Shown here piece after piece: positions 1 through 10,296 of a DNA stretch of 64,000 nucleotides. Made by a program: the position numbers and the translations under genes. Numbering within the stretch: position 1 is the stretch's first letter; each line of letters starts with the position of its first letter. The notes under the pieces are model-generated. The model searched no databases, had not been told where the DNA came from, and saw nothing but the letters and a program-made list of their open reading frames with translations. Source of the DNA: Candidula unifasciata (lineage: Eukaryota; Mollusca; Gastropoda; Stylommatophora; Geomitridae); the NCBI GenBank assembly GCA_905116865.2, contig CAJHNH020008450.1:746310-810309 (forward strand). The letters are read 5' to 3'.

Positions 1-71
1 TTTTGCCTTTCGGTGCTGAGCCATATAGATAATCACATTACCTAGTAGGGAATTGTCAGGAATCAGTCGCG
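1..71 (-). mobile_element. L-R (RNase H LINE) fragment
   Basis: This stretch matches the region near 9675-9740 (shared words such as tatagataatc and ggaattgtca), which lies in the RNase H-bearing LINE L-R on the minus strand. It is cut off by the window start. Confidence 0.5.
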
Positions 72-199
72 TTTCTCCAAGACTGTCCCAAATACAACAT
101 ATCAAAGTAAAACTTCTGGACAAGAGAAACACTGGTTGAAGCCAAACTTTACGGGTCGCTGAATGAATTACAAAAGACAGTGAAGGTCATACTAGAGAC
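72..199 (+). mobile_element. L-D LINE 3' end, left part
   Basis: It shares ccaagactgtcccaaatac and the following bases with copies near 7735-7860 and 48350-48505. The better copy (7607-7858) ends in a peptide [20 protein letters not shown], a typical LINE ORF2 C-terminus. The copy is split by an S2 SINE and resumes at 490. Confidence 0.7.
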
Positions 200-478
200 T
201 TCCCGTGTGGTTTTTTTGGGCCCTCTTATGTGGAAAACAAGAATAGAACCACTGCCTCAACAACAAGCATGTCGTATGAATCGACTAATTGGGAACTTCC
301 TTCTACGTCGGAGTGCATCTGCTCGAACAGCAAGGAACAACCAGCTGCACACAAATAAGCCAGTAAAACGGATGCACATGCAAAACTCAGGCCCTGGCAC
401 AAAACCAAAGTCCAAATAGATGAAAAACCGGGTCTTTCGGCTGGAGCTTACAGCCGGTGAATAAAGAAAAAGAAGCAG
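200..478 (+). mobile_element. S2 SINE-like element with 11-bp target-site duplications
   Basis: Full-length copy of family S2. It opens with gtgtggt...gggccct, has the block gggaacttcc...cggagtgcatctg, and ends in an A/G-rich tail. It is flanked by perfect 11-bp repeats ATACTAGAGAC at 189-199 and 479-489. Removing it rejoins the L-D LINE end, so the insertion is younger than that LINE. Confidence 0.85.
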
Positions 479-489
479 ATACTAGAGAC

Positions 490-540
490 AGCACTGCAGA
501 TGTAGATAACCTGTTTCAAGCTAATGAAAGAAGGAGAGGA
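490..540 (+). mobile_element. L-D LINE 3' end, right part
   Basis: Continuation of the L-D copy at 72-199: agcactgcagatgtagata matches the same position in the copies at 7840-7880 and 48470-48505. Confidence 0.7.
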
Positions 541-658
541 TGAATTTCTGATTCTGCAGTGCCCACTGGCATTACTACATATACTTCTGTACATGCATAT
601 CTTCAAAACCAAATGTTAACTTTATAATTGTCTGATATATGTACCATCCCCTTTTCAG

Positions 659-712
659 GTGCAGGGAAAGGCCACTGGCGCATGAATGTGCATGACAGAG
701 GAAATGCCATGG
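659..712 (+). CDS. DDX1: DDX1 exon (start of SPRY region)
   Basis: The acceptor is cttttcag and the donor gtaagt. The exon holds 54 nt: two bases complete a codon, then 17 codons, then one base carried over. It encodes AGKGHWRMNVHDRGNAM, matching the DDX1 stretch around W-x-MN-x-x-DRG that opens the SPRY insert. The preceding exon, with the ATP-binding motif I, lies outside the window. Everything between position 1 and this exon is LINE and SINE sequence in the intron. Confidence 0.85.
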
Positions 713-776
713 GTAAGTTATGACTAAAATTAAGACATTATATTTAGTCTGATATCATTGGGATGTGAAGTGTAAG

Positions 777-800
777 CACACACACACACACACACACAAA
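777..800. repeat. (CA)n microsatellite
   Basis: About eleven CA dinucleotides in a DDX1 intron. Confidence 0.9.
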
Positions 801-879
801 AACATCTGATACGAAGCAAATTCATCCCACTCCAGTATGCCAGTACTAGTGCCAGACATGGCCACTCACAGCAGAGCGT

Positions 880-1300
880 AAAAGAAAATCAGTAACCACA
901 GAAATGATGTGTCTGAGAAAGGCTGCAGGACACGGTATACACCACAAGAGCTCAAGGTAGGCCAAGAACAACATGCAAAGATAACATCAGAAATGAGATC
1001 ATAGAGATAAAAATTCAGCATGGAAATGGTTGTAAATTACGTGCAAAGACAGCTAAGGGTTTGCACACTAAGAGGGAACGTCTTATGATTCCTTACCTTG
1101 CAAGACATACTCTAAAAGAGGATATAAAGCACAAGGTAGACCAAGAATAATATGAAAAGATAACATCAGAAAAACTATACAACAGTACGATGTGTCTGTG
1201 ATCAGGGCCACCTAAAGAGCAGGAAGCTAATCCTTATATTTCCCTTGTCACCTAAAGTTGTAAAAGAGTAAAAGATAAGGTAAAGAAGAAGAATTAAGAT
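880..1300 (+). mobile_element. L-E LINE 3' end, two overlapping-type fragments
   Basis: Two copies of the motif agctcaaggtaggccaagaa / gcacaaggtagaccaagaat followed by aaaagataacatcag. The same motif occurs at 3305-3480 and 8585-8900. The decayed translation RGRPRTRWKDNI is the usual LINE ORF2 C-terminal signature. It ends in an A/G-rich tail near 1290. Confidence 0.65.
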
Positions 1301-1329
1301 TAAACAGCTGGGCAGTACTTAATACCATA

Positions 1330-1560
1330 ATCATCATTGCGGTCCCATTAACCATGTCCTTGGGGTCAACCGTTGCTGTTGACTGACCAGATCTCTCCAC
1401 ATGTCTTGGTCAAATGATGGGGACTTGATGCTTGAGGCCTGTACATTCAGCTGAACTCTGTGTCGAAGTCTTTCCTGGTCTGCTTCATTTTTCTCTGGCC
1501 CTGAACCAAGTCCTGTATTAGTTGTGCAGTGCCACAAACTGCAGGTTAAAATGCTAATTT
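1330..1560 (-). mobile_element. LINE 3' end fragment (minus)
   Basis: The minus-strand peptide has ...DQERLRHRVQLNVQ... and FDQDMWRDLVSQQQR, resembling the R-x-x-W-R-x-L-V end of LINE ORF2 proteins. It is truncated and not assigned to a clade. Confidence 0.5.
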
Positions 1561-1732
1561 TTTCATGTTTTGAAAAATAAAGTGACAGCAGAGCCATCTA
1601 AACAGCATTAAGGGCCCTTGGACAGGAATGAAATGTAAATGGTCTTTAGACGTACAGATAAGCATGGGCCCACATGCTAGAGTGGACCCCAGGCAAGTGC
1701 CCATCGGGCTCTTATGTAAAGACTGCATTGGG

Positions 1733-2140
1733 TGACAGGATTTAAAGTCAAAGGTTTGAAAACATAGGTGATGGAGAGGATTTGAAGTCAGAGGTTTAAA
1801 AACATCAGGTGACGGAGAGGATTTGAAGTTGAGTGTTTCATCGGGTGACAGAGAGGATTTGAAGTCAAAGGTTTGAAAACATCAGGTGACAGAGAGGATT
1901 TAATGTCAACGGTTCAAAATCATCAGGTGACGGAGAGGATTTGAAGTAAGTTGAGGGTTTCGTCAGGTTACAGAGAGGGTTTGAAGTCAGAGGTTTAAAA
2001 ACATCAAGTGACAGACCGGATTTGAAGTCAGAGGTTTACAAGCATCAGGTGACAGAGAGGGTTTGAAGTCAAAAGGTTTGAAAAGAGGATTTGAAGTCAA
2101 AGATTTGAAGTCAACGATTTGAAAACAGGTGAGGGAGAGG
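1733..2140. repeat. Minisatellite, ~41-bp unit, about 10 degenerate copies
   Basis: The unit contains gagaggatttgaagtcaaag and gtttgaaaacatcaggtgac. Copies differ by substitutions and small indels, so the array is old. Confidence 0.85.
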
Positions 2141-2225
2141 ATTAGAGCATCAAGTTCACCGACCTCTGCCCGGGGACAGCACCTGTAGAAGACAAAAACA
2201 CAGTAGGAAGTGACTAGTGTTGCTA

Positions 2226-2440
2226 TCACATGGTGTCATTTTGCGTACTTTGGTACACTGTGATGTCCTTTTGTATATTTTGGTGTGCTTTGGTATACTT
2301 TGGAATACTTCCTTGTCTTTCTGAGGACTTTTATGTCCTATGGGTCACCTTGATGTTCTTTGGTCTAGTTTTAATAATTATGTTCTTTGGTCTCCTTTGG
2401 TATATTTTAATGGTTATCAGAGATCACCTAAAAAAAAAAA
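2226..2440. repeat. T/G-rich simple-sequence region
   Basis: Short words such as ctttggtatactttgg and tgttctttggtc recur. It gives an apparent 124-codon open frame with no recognisable domain; I regard it as low-complexity DNA. It ends in an A15 run. Confidence 0.5.
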
Positions 2441-2442
2441 AA

Positions 2443-2566
2443 AAAGTAAAGATCCCTTTTCACGCTTTAAGGCGTATCGAGCATATGGGAAGAGCGCCCA
2501 TATTTTTACAGACCATCAGCACTCTGTGGGTAATGTGGTCAGCATTACGCCAGCGAGATCACCTTA
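2443..2566 (-). mobile_element. S1 SINE, 3' part only (minus)
   Basis: It matches the 3' body of S1 on the minus strand (aagtaaagatcccttttcac ... gtggtcagcattacgcc). The tRNA-like head is missing. Confidence 0.8.
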
Positions 2567-3160
2567 GCAATGGATTTAATATCGCTACTGAGAATATCAT
2601 CTAGAATCACACTGGTATCTAGTGCTTTTAACAAACTGTCAAAGACACTCAGCAGTCACAAAGAATTTGAGATCGTCAACTCTTGTATGATTCCAGTGCT
2701 AACTTATTACCGCAAGATTTGGAAAGCAACGGTAGCTATAGATAAAAAATTAGACAATTTTGAGAACATGTCTTAGAAGAATACTAAATCTTCACTGGAC
2801 AGATTTCAGATCCAGTATGCAAATAAGACAAGAGACTGAGCAAGACAGTGTTTTTAATTTTATAAGAAAGCGCTGATTGAACTACATCGACCTTGCACTC
2901 AGAATGGATAAGACAGGACTTCCCTATCAAACCCTCATATAGACACCGGATATGAAAAGAAAATGAGGAAGACCAAGAGGGAATCTGTGTAGAACCATCA
3001 TTAGAGAAGGCTCAACCATAGGCCTAGCAAACATTGAAGACCTAAAGCAGGTAGCAGCGAACCACCAGACATGGAGAGATATGACCTCTACCCTATGCAT
3101 CGCCCTAGGCTCAAGAGGAAAGACTAAATAACTAACTAACTTAGAATACAACAAGATGTA
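2567..3160 (+). mobile_element. Decayed LINE 3' region
   Basis: Two adjoining pieces. 2570-2776 encodes RITLVSSAFNKLSKTL...VNSCMIPVLTYY, the thumb segment after the RT core. 2900-3150 contains GRPRGNLCRTIIREG...WRDMTS, the usual C-terminal end. Stops and gaps separate them. Confidence 0.6.
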
Positions 3161-3284
3161 AACAGATGGTGTCTGCGGCAAAGAACTGCAGGAGTTACCA
3201 GAAGAGATCAAATCAGAAGTTCTAAATTACATGCCAACAGATCAAAAGGTTTGCCAGTTTAAAATGCCTTGTGATACCTTACAG

Positions 3285-3500
3285 TACATGGCAAACATCA
3301 CAAAAATAGGAGAAGGACATAGAGCTCAAGGTAGACCAAGAACAAGATGGAAAGATAATATCAAAGAAAAATCTTCAACATGACAATGTGTCTGGTCGAG
3401 GTGATCTGAAGAGCAACAAACAGAAGCTAATTTCTCCCCTGACGCCCAAAGTGGTAAAAGAAAGTGAAGAAAAAGAAGAAGAAGAAAAAAAATTGCCTTA
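3285..3500 (+). mobile_element. L-E LINE 3' end
   Basis: Another copy of the L-E tail: gagctcaaggtagaccaaga, atggaaagataatatca, tgtgtctgg, closing with a gaagaagaagaa tail. Confidence 0.7.
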
Positions 3501-4080
3501 ATCTCTTCTTTTCTTCAAAGAATAGTAGCATTGTAATTTACAATGCATGTCATAAAAAACATCTTAAACATGCATCATTCTTGTGACAACACATGGATTT
3601 AAGTCGAAATATTCTAGTTACCTCTTACAGGAGGGTCTTACAGGAAGATTTTGGAAAAATCAGGGACCTAGAACAGTGGATTTGAACCTCTTTTAAGCTC
3701 CCCCTTTTCCCTTAAATTCCTTAAAAATGTTTCCAAGATCCCCCTTCCCCTTCCCCCCTCCCATTTGAAAAAGTTTGATTAAAAAGAGGATGATATGAAA
3801 AATGCCAGGCACTGTTAACAAAAACTTGGACGAAAACATTATGTTTCAAATAGTATCATATAACATAAACGACAAAATTCATCAACAACCACATAAATAA
3901 ATCAAAGTTTTAAACACAAAAACATGTCAAATAACATAAAACAAAAACAGTCATCAGCTTGTAATTTACTGTCCAGATATCAATGTAATGGTTGACACTG
4001 GTCTTGATGATATCTGCTATTGTTGTGTGTTGATGTTGGACAAGACACAACAAAATACTGAAACAAAAAAATGTATTGCC

Positions 4081-4099
4081 CCACCCCCCCCCCCCCCCA
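4081..4099. repeat. Poly-C tract
   Basis: A run of mostly C (one A) in the intron. Confidence 0.9.
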
Positions 4100-4139
4100 C
4101 TGCCTTGCAGCTTACTTGCACCCCCTGGGGGAGTATAGA

Positions 4140-4220
4140 ATGCAAAGTAAAGGACCCTTTTAATTCCAGTGGTACACTGGGTAAATGATATTAGACTTGT
4201 ATTTGTATAGATCATTCTGT
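4140..4220 (-). mobile_element. S1 SINE, 3' end (minus), split by MITE-2 region
   Basis: Begins aagtaaaggaccctttt and continues to the tagacttgtatttgtatag segment of S1. The remainder of what looks like the same copy resumes near 4640. Confidence 0.65.
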
Positions 4221-4225
4221 ACTCA

Positions 4226-4440
4226 AAAAGCCAAGGCCAGCTGTAGATATAAGGCCATACAGCTCAAACGGGAATTCCCGTTTTTGTGAGGCTGGCGTGT
4301 TATCTAGTAGATTTATACACAAATTGAACTACAGTTTAATTAAGTTGCAACATGTGTTATTGAATAAATTATTATTATTTTAAAGATAAATAAATGGGCT
4401 ATTAGACAGTATTAACATACTCAAGGCTAGAATTTTGAAA
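4226..4440 (+). mobile_element. MITE-2 partial copy
   Basis: It shares ggccagct, gggaattcccgttttt, actacagtttaattaa, gcaacat and aattattattat with the full foldback copy at 49626-49970. Only about half of the element is present. Confidence 0.7.
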
Positions 4441-4519
4441 ATGAAGGTCGTCGTGGGCCAGAGGCCCAATGCCCAGCATAGAAAAGATCCTTAATACAAT
4501 ACAAATGGCAGTGATCCAC

Positions 4520-4562
4520 TTGCTAGGCCTCCGCGGGCCGCCAGTTGAATAGCCCCGCCCTG
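4520..4562 (-). mobile_element. hAT-like terminal fragment
   Basis: Its minus strand reads GGCTATTCAACTGGCGGCCC, a word typical of hAT-type terminal regions. A related end occurs at 24976. No partner end or duplication was found, so this is tentative. Confidence 0.35.
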
Positions 4563-4639
4563 AAGAACTCTGTGATGTGAGAAGCCAAGACTGGATTCAA
4601 TTCATGATATTAGAATGATTTCACAAAGTAGAACAGAAT

Positions 4640-4800
4640 GGACGATGTTGTCAGCATCATGCAGGCCAACTTCACTTCCCAGGACTTTACTCTTTAGCCT
4701 TTTTAGGTGGTGTTGATCTGGGAGCCAGTGTCAGTTTGGAAAAACAAAATCCTACTCGATATGGCTTCAAACTCAAGTCCTTCGGGCTGTAGGCGGAGTA
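4640..4800 (-). mobile_element. S1 SINE, 5' part (minus), decayed
   Basis: It has gatgttgtcagcatcatg, cttcccaggactttac and gggagccagtgtcagtttgg, as in the minus-oriented S1 copies. The tRNA-like head is very degenerate. Confidence 0.6.
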
Positions 4801-4879
4801 TATAGCTGCTTCCAATCATCATATACCAGGCAGTAAATTGAGTTTTGTGACTTACCTAGATCCATATTTCTGATTTCAG

Positions 4880-4966
4880 CCATTGACCCTGATGGGCTTT
4901 TGTGTCAGGCCCGCGACCAGACAGCTTGGCATGGAACTAGGAGCAACAAAGCTGTGCATGGCAAAG
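4880..4966 (+). CDS. DDX1: DDX1 exon (SPRY region)
   Basis: The acceptor is gatttcag and the donor gtacgt; 87 nt. The first two bases complete an Ala codon split with the previous exon, giving AIDPDGLLCQ, and later a WHG triplet followed by a Lys-rich end. DDX1 has the same order: A-I-G-S-D-G-L-C-C-Q, then WHG. One base is carried into the next exon. The 4.2-kb intron before it holds SINE S1, LINE ends and a MITE. Confidence 0.92.
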
Positions 4967-4989
4967 GTACGTTCTGTATCTCTACCAGT

Positions 4990-5430
4990 CTTCTTTTGTC
5001 TTACTTTTGTCTTTTAGTCTGACTCCTTATGCTGTAGGGAAGAGTTGGATGTAGTGTCCTGTCTTTTGCTAGTTGCGTAGCCTGTGTTAATGTCTTGCTG
5101 TGTTTCTGTAGTGTCCCTTTTACTCCCTCCACCCATCTCTTTTTTTTTCTGGTCAGTTTTCCCCTGTAACCTTCTGTTCTCATATAGTACTTTCTAGCTG
5201 ATGCCGGATTTTGTTCCATTCTGACAGATGACCAAACCATTTGATTCTTTGATGTTCTTTGAAATCTTGTATCGGTTCTGTGTCTACCTTTGTTTTTAGT
5301 TGTTCATTGGTACCTCTGCTAGTACCTCTCTGGATATGTCAGCCACTGGGGTAGTCATTTTGTTATATTATGTTCTCGGTGTGCCATGATATTGATCCTC
5401 TGTTCAAACCTCAAACAAACCTCAGACCTC
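4990..5430 (-). mobile_element. LINE 3' end fragment (minus)
   Basis: The minus-strand peptide at 5001-5240 has KKRWVEGVKGTLQKH, ATQLAKDRTLHPTLPY, which is the arginine/lysine-rich LINE ORF2 C-terminus (W..V.....A.DRT.W). Further upstream sequence of the same copy has decayed. Confidence 0.6.
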
Positions 5431-5574
5431 CGTATTTTAGGCACAACTGATATCATTGCTCTTGGAGCAGACAAGTTGTGTCTCACATCAGCATCTTCTT
5501 AGTATTCAGCTTGTAAATGGAAAGTTCTTGTTATTCATCAACTTGTAGACTTAAGTTTTATTCTGCAATTTGAC

Positions 5575-5690
5575 TATTGCATGCACATCTGTTTTACAGA
5601 TCTGGCTTATTTTTATGAAGACTGTAGGTTCCTTGCCTTTCAGGCAGATGCACTTCGACTTCGAAGGGAACACCCTTAATTAGTCTACTG
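5575..5690 (-). mobile_element. S2 SINE fragment (minus)
   Basis: It shares gcacatctgttttacagatc and cttcgacttcgaagggaac with S2 on the minus strand. Both ends are missing. Confidence 0.75.
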
Positions 5691-5759
5691 TACGGCATGC
5701 ACGAAAATATCTCGGTAAGAAAAATTGGTGAGGATGATATTGACTGTGCCGTCCAGTGT

Positions 5760-6020
5760 GTGCAGATTTGTCACTTAGTTAGTTAGTCGACAGATTATCC
5801 TCGTTGTACATCAAACCATTCAGTCGGTAAGTGCTCAGACACCCTCCTCAGTAAATCATGTATTGTGTAGCGACTGTTGACACCAGTTTTGTGTTGGTTT
5901 CTTAATTCTTCTTTGGCTTCCTGCATAGTGTTTTTATCTGGCCGCATGCCTTTTAACATGCTGTTCTTGCAGTCTGGTCTTGGTTGAAGATTCACAGTCA
6001 TCACTTGGTTCTCACAAATG
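5760..6020 (-). mobile_element. L-R LINE 3' end (minus)
   Basis: The minus-strand translation has SRYTIHDLLRRVSEH and, further on, ends after a dnLS-like segment. The same end occurs at 56380-56540 and 35824-36021. It is the C-terminal tail of the RNase H-bearing LINE. Confidence 0.65.
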
Positions 6021-6375
6021 TCTCACTTCTCGTAGAGCAGTTATTATCTAGCCGCACGCCTTTTAACATGCTGTTCTTGCAGTCTGGTCTTGGTTGAAGA
6101 TTCACAGTCATCACTTGGTTCTCACAAATGTCTCACTTCTCGTAGAGCAGTTATTATCTAGCCGCACGCCTTTTAACATGCTGTTCTTGCAGTCTGGTCT
6201 TGGTTGAAGATTCACAGTCATCACTTGGTTCTCACAAATGTCTCACTTCTCGTAGAGCAGTTATTATCTAGCCGCACGCCTTTTAACATGCTGTTCTTGC
6301 AGTCTGGTCTTGGTTGAAGATTCACAGTCATCATTTGGTTCTCACAAATGTCTCACTTCTCGTAGAGCAGTTATG
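5941..6375. repeat. Tandem repeat, 110-bp unit x4
   Basis: ttttaacatgctgttcttgc recurs at 5951, 6061, 6171 and 6281, an exact 110-bp period, with copies almost identical. The unit includes coding sequence of the L-R LINE end, so a LINE fragment was recently tandemly duplicated. Confidence 0.95.
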
Positions 6376-6589
6376 TCAGCATAATCCATACAGTTACATG
6401 GCTGGCACCGTATGCCATGTTTTCGTAAAGGGTTAGAACAGAGACCCATTGTTTTGTTTGTTTTACTTTAACTCTTTCAGAATTAATAGAACTTGTGGGG
6501 TAATGCTAAGTTTTTAGGCATTAAAGTGCCAGTCGTGTAAAGAAAGTTGCAGAACCAGTCTCTGCGATTTTATGTTCAGTAATTTGTCG

Positions 6590-6725
6590 TTGCTTGCTGA
6601 ACAGCCAGCTCTCTATACCATTGTAGAAATTCTTGCAAAGTGGTCTGCTGCCAAATCACCTACAGCTGGATTTGAACTGGATTTCGGAATTGTGAAGCTT
6701 ATTTACAACGCTCAAACCACATATG
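6590..6725 (-). mobile_element. S4 SINE (minus)
   Basis: The minus strand carries the S4 body: cagtaatttgtcgttgc on the plus strand corresponds to its gcaatggcaaactactg core. The B-box region is also seen (agctggatttgaact). It is diverged. Confidence 0.65.
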
Positions 6726-6954
6726 TTAAGGCATAGCAATGAAATTATTGGACTTAAAACTGCATGATGTCATTGAGAAAAAAATACCTTAGGTTTTATA
6801 GAATTGAATGGACACCATACAAAACCAAGGGGTTTTAACAGAGGCGGGAGCCCGAAGACAACTTATCACAGACATCAGAAGGAGACAGTCATCATTTTTA
6901 TGTTATGAGAAAAGGGATAATAAAACATGTTGTGACCACTGGAAAGATCTGTGG

Positions 6955-7070
6955 AAGAAGGGATAGAGGAAAACAGCAAGAGAAGATTCTTGACAGTCTT
7001 GCACAAACTGATACATGCTGCAGGAGATTGTGGAGAGGCATGATCGCCCAGGCCAGTCGGCATATTTAGG
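6955..7070 (+). mobile_element. LINE 3' end fragment
   Basis: The segment gatacatgctgcaggagatt, ggagaggcatgatcgcccag matches, in reverse, the minus-strand ends at 8975-9060, 51900-51970 and 61690-61750. It is a LINE C-terminal and 3' tail remnant. Confidence 0.55.
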
Positions 7071-7247
7071 AATTGTGAAGGGTATTCACAATGCTTAAAC
7101 CACAGATGTTGTTTTAGGCATTAAGATTAAATTATTTATCATCAAACTGCAACATGTCATTGGAGGGAAAACTTAAGGTTTTAAAGAATTGTATAAACGC
7201 CTATGTCTAATTGGTTGTTTAGGTTGCAAATCAGTTGAAATGCTATC

Positions 7248-7512
7248 CCTGTGTGAGTTCTGGAGCCCCCATTTAGTTGAAAAAAAGAATAGACCCTCTG
7301 TCTCCTTAACAAGTGTGTCGTCCCAGTCGACTCATTAAGGGAGTTTCCTGCGAATTCTGAGTGCATGTGCCTGAGAGACAAGGAACCAACAGTCTGCATA
7401 TGAATCAGTCAGATCTGTGAAATGGATGTGCTTGCAAATCTCAAGTTCTGAAACAAGACTAAAGTCTAGAGCCTTCTTCATGGCTGATGAACATTAAGAA
7501 GCAGAAGAATTA
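7248..7512 (+). mobile_element. S2 SINE, nearly full length
   Basis: Starts gtgtgagttctggagcccc and runs through cctgcgaattctgagtgcat, acaaggaaccaacagtctgc and gaaatggatgtgc to gaagcagaagaat. No clear flanking duplication. Confidence 0.8.
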
Positions 7513-7594
7513 AAATGCTAACATTGATATATTTTTAGCTTTCTGATTGATTTGATTATTCTCTTCTTTTGCTGATAAGAGACTGCTACGTCAG

Positions 7595-7890
7595 GTTGTT
7601 CTTCATTTGCACCTATTATTCTACGCCTTAGAACAGAACACATTCAACTTCGCAGTCACATGTACACACAATTTAAAATCAGCGAATCAGCCATGTGCAC
7701 ATGAGTATTGGCACCTGAGACAACAGATCATGTCCTCCACGACTGTCCCAAATACAACATATCAAGGCCAAACTTTTGGCCAAGGGAAACTTTACGGGCC
7801 GCTGAGTGAATTACAAAAGACAATGAAGTTTATAATAGAGAAAGCATTGCAGATATAGATAATATATTTCAAGTAAATGAAAAAAGAAGA
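7595..7890 (+). mobile_element. L-D LINE 3' end
   Basis: Reads on the plus strand as a broken ORF2 C-terminus with a cysteine/histidine-like segment (gagacaacagatcatgtcct) and ends [15 protein letters not shown]. It lies 60 bp upstream of a DDX1 acceptor. The A/G-rich tail is at 7870-7895. Confidence 0.7.
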
Positions 7891-7957
7891 ATATATTTTT
7901 GGGACACATTTGTCAAGGTCATGAAAGGGTTGAAAGTACTGATGTTGTTTGTTCTAG

Positions 7958-8118
7958 GAAAGTACTACTATGAGGGCACTGTCACGGATGAAGGCTTGTG
8001 TCGTCTGGGCTGGTCCACGCAAAAGGCTAAACTGGATTTGGGCACTGACAAGTTTGGCTTTGGCTTTGGTGGAACAGGCAAGAAGTCGTACAACAAGCAG
8101 TTTGATGACTATGGACAG
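7958..8118 (+). CDS. DDX1: DDX1 exon (core of SPRY domain)
   Basis: The longest exon seen: 161 nt, acceptor gttctag, donor gtcagg. It encodes [20 protein letters not shown], then a [18 protein letters not shown] stretch and a KQFDDYG end. This block is nearly the same as animal DDX1 ([36 protein letters not shown]) and is what identifies the gene. It forms central strands of the SPRY beta-sandwich. It ends in phase 0 on a Gln codon. Strong conservation and intact reading argue for a functional gene. Confidence 0.97.
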
Positions 8119-8231
8119 GTCAGGCAGTTGTAATCTTGTTGAGTTTATTTTGGAATAGTAATGGCCTAATTCTCATATAAAGTGTACTTATTCCCACTCT
8201 TCCCTGCTTTGGTTGCAGGGCCCAATTTTTT

Positions 8232-8345
8232 AGGGGGGGGGGGGGGGGGGGAGGTGTCTTCGAAGTCGGAGTGCATCAGTCTTAGAATTGAGGGGGCCAA
8301 CAGTCTAGCATATAAGTAAGCCAGATCTGTAAAATAAAGTGTGTG
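8232..8345 (+). mobile_element. Poly-G tract followed by S2 SINE fragment
   Basis: About 19 G then cttcgaagtcggagtgcatc and ccaacagtctagcatataag, the middle of S2. The G run replaces the SINE's 5' part. Confidence 0.7.
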
Positions 8346-8584
8346 AAAAACTACTTTTTCCTCCGCCTTTTCCTTATCCTCCTTGTTTTTTTCCCTTCTT
8401 TTCTTCTCTTTCTCCTTGCTGTTCCCCTGCTTTTCTCCATGTTAGTCATCTTTACGACATGCTTGTAAGGGGGGCACTAGGACTATTTGTGCATCGAAGC
8501 GGAGTGGTGTGAACAGACTGTCTCAAGAGTGAACCAGTGTTTTGTGCTGCACCTTAAATAACAACATTGGAAAGGAAAAATACC

Positions 8585-8910
8585 AACCATGGAAATATGT
8601 ACCAGAAATGATAACATCAGAAATTAGGTCATAGAAGAAAAAAGATCAGCTCAGAAGCAATTCTAATTTTGCAAAGACAGAGCTAAGTGTTTTGCACACA
8701 GGGAGAGAATGTCTTATGATGCATTACCATGCAAGGCATACACTAAAAGAGGGAGAAGGATGTAAAGCACGAGGTAGACCAAGAACAATATGGAAAGATA
8801 ACATCAGAAACACTTTATAACAGCACAGTGTGTCTATGGTAGCGGCGACCAGGAAAGCAGGAACAACAACCTATGTCTCCCTGTGAAGAGGAAGTGAAGA
8901 GGAAGTTGTT
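8585..8910 (+). mobile_element. L-E LINE 3' end
   Basis: Contains gatgtaaagcacgaggtaga and aatatggaaagataacatca, the L-E C-terminal signature. It is preceded by matching sequence to the copy at 1000-1130 (caaagacagagctaagtg). Confidence 0.7.
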
Positions 8911-8969
8911 AATCCAGTCTTACCGTGTTTTGGCATCTTTCTGTCTTCACAGACGAGAGTGTTTTATTG

Positions 8970-9062
8970 TGATATCATCATCATCAGGTGCCTTGCCGAC
9001 TGGCTTAGGCAATCATTTCTCTTCACAGTCTGTAATCTCCTGCAGCATGTATATTGTGATAT
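8970..9062 (-). mobile_element. LINE 3' end with (ATC)n tail (minus)
   Basis: The plus strand reads atcatcatcatcaggtgcct, gactggcttaggcaatcatt: a (GAT)n tail and the 3' terminal segment shared with 51890-51960 and 61685-61740. Confidence 0.6.
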
Positions 9063-9067
9063 AGGAA

Positions 9068-9790
9068 TGTTGAATTAAAAATCGACATCACAGCACTCTG
9101 GACACCCCCATAAGCGCTCCTCCCCATCTTGAGCGGCAAGCGAAGTGTTCCAATTCCGATGGTATCAGTAACTGTCTGATTGTATATCCGTCACGCCCTT
9201 CCCTTGAGTGTTGAGCATTGGCCAGATCCCCTGGTAACCTTCCGCTGCGCCATTTTTCTCAGACCATAGTGATCTGTTTGTGCCTCCGCACTGTTAACTC
9301 GCTCCCATAAGGCCCTCACAACATCTAGCTTGTCATACCTCAATTCACCACCAAGTGATGCAGAACTGACCAGTTTATCTGCCTGCTCATTTCCCAGCAC
9401 ACAAGCTTGCCCTGGAGAAAATATCCAAAGTATGTTAACTATCCAGGACCTCTGAAGTGATGTTTGCCACTCTTCACAGAGCATGTATGTCTGCACCTTT
9501 CTCAGCATGCTGCGGGAGTCAGTTACTATCGCAGCATGTGTGTACAGCTGATTCTTGAGCCAGCGGAAGGCAGCAATGACTGCCTCCTTCTCCATTCTCA
9601 AACTAGGCGTTGTGATATCATATGCAAGGCATTGTTGCTTGTGCTATGAACCTCCATGCACTTTGTCTGTCCCTCAACACAGAGCCATCTGTATAGATAA
9701 TCCCATAACCTGGGCGGGAATTGTCATGAATCATTCGTGATATAGGGAGATGTGGGAACCACAGCCTATAGTGATGGCGAGTGTGACTCG
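9068..9790 (-). mobile_element. L-R LINE, RNase H domain and 3' part (minus)
   Basis: The best L-R copy. On the minus strand 9191-9601 reads as 136 codons: AVIAAFRWLKNQLYTHAAIV, VTDSRSML and GQACVLGNEQADKLV are the E/D-containing RNase H core (TDS, then GNEQADKL). The following RYDKLDVVRALWERVNSAEA recurs in copies at 17861, 20428, 19935 and 38105. Known: I-type LINEs carry an RNase H domain after the reverse transcriptase. No RT is attached here. Confidence 0.8.
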
Positions 9791-10075
9791 CAAGACCAGC
9801 TTGTTTTGAAAAAGAAAAAAGCTTCCAGTATTTATTGAGATTGGTTTACATACGGGAATCCTTGCTGCTGCAGAGACAATGTACTATACTGATATTATCC
9901 TTATGTGCTTTATTGAAGGAGACTGATGCACTTTCAGAGATATCTGTGTGCTGCGAAAGGGATTCTTTACAAATGAAAACCAGTATTACTCTGTTCACTT
10001 GTACTTTCCCCTTGATGCATCCGTTGTATCCATTACGTGTGAGATGTACTTGTCAGACAACAACCTCTGCTCATT

Positions 10076-10110
<35 letters not shown>

Positions 10111-10296
10111 ACGGAGGGGGAGAGAAAGAGGGAACGAAAGACAAAAGATGGAGTGAGAAAGAAGACAGAGAGAGAAAGAGGAAGAATATTTAGAGACAAA
10201 ATAGATAGACAGGCAGAAAGATTTTGACCTTGATTGCTTAGAAGCTCTTTTATTTCTCTTTGTTTTCCAGAATTGTTTGTTGAATTTTTTTTCTAT
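9791..10296. other. No gene seen; contains a purine-rich (GA)n tract
   Basis: 10077-10107 is (GA)n, followed by a purine-rich stretch to about 10200. I recognise nothing else in this interval. Confidence 0.7.
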
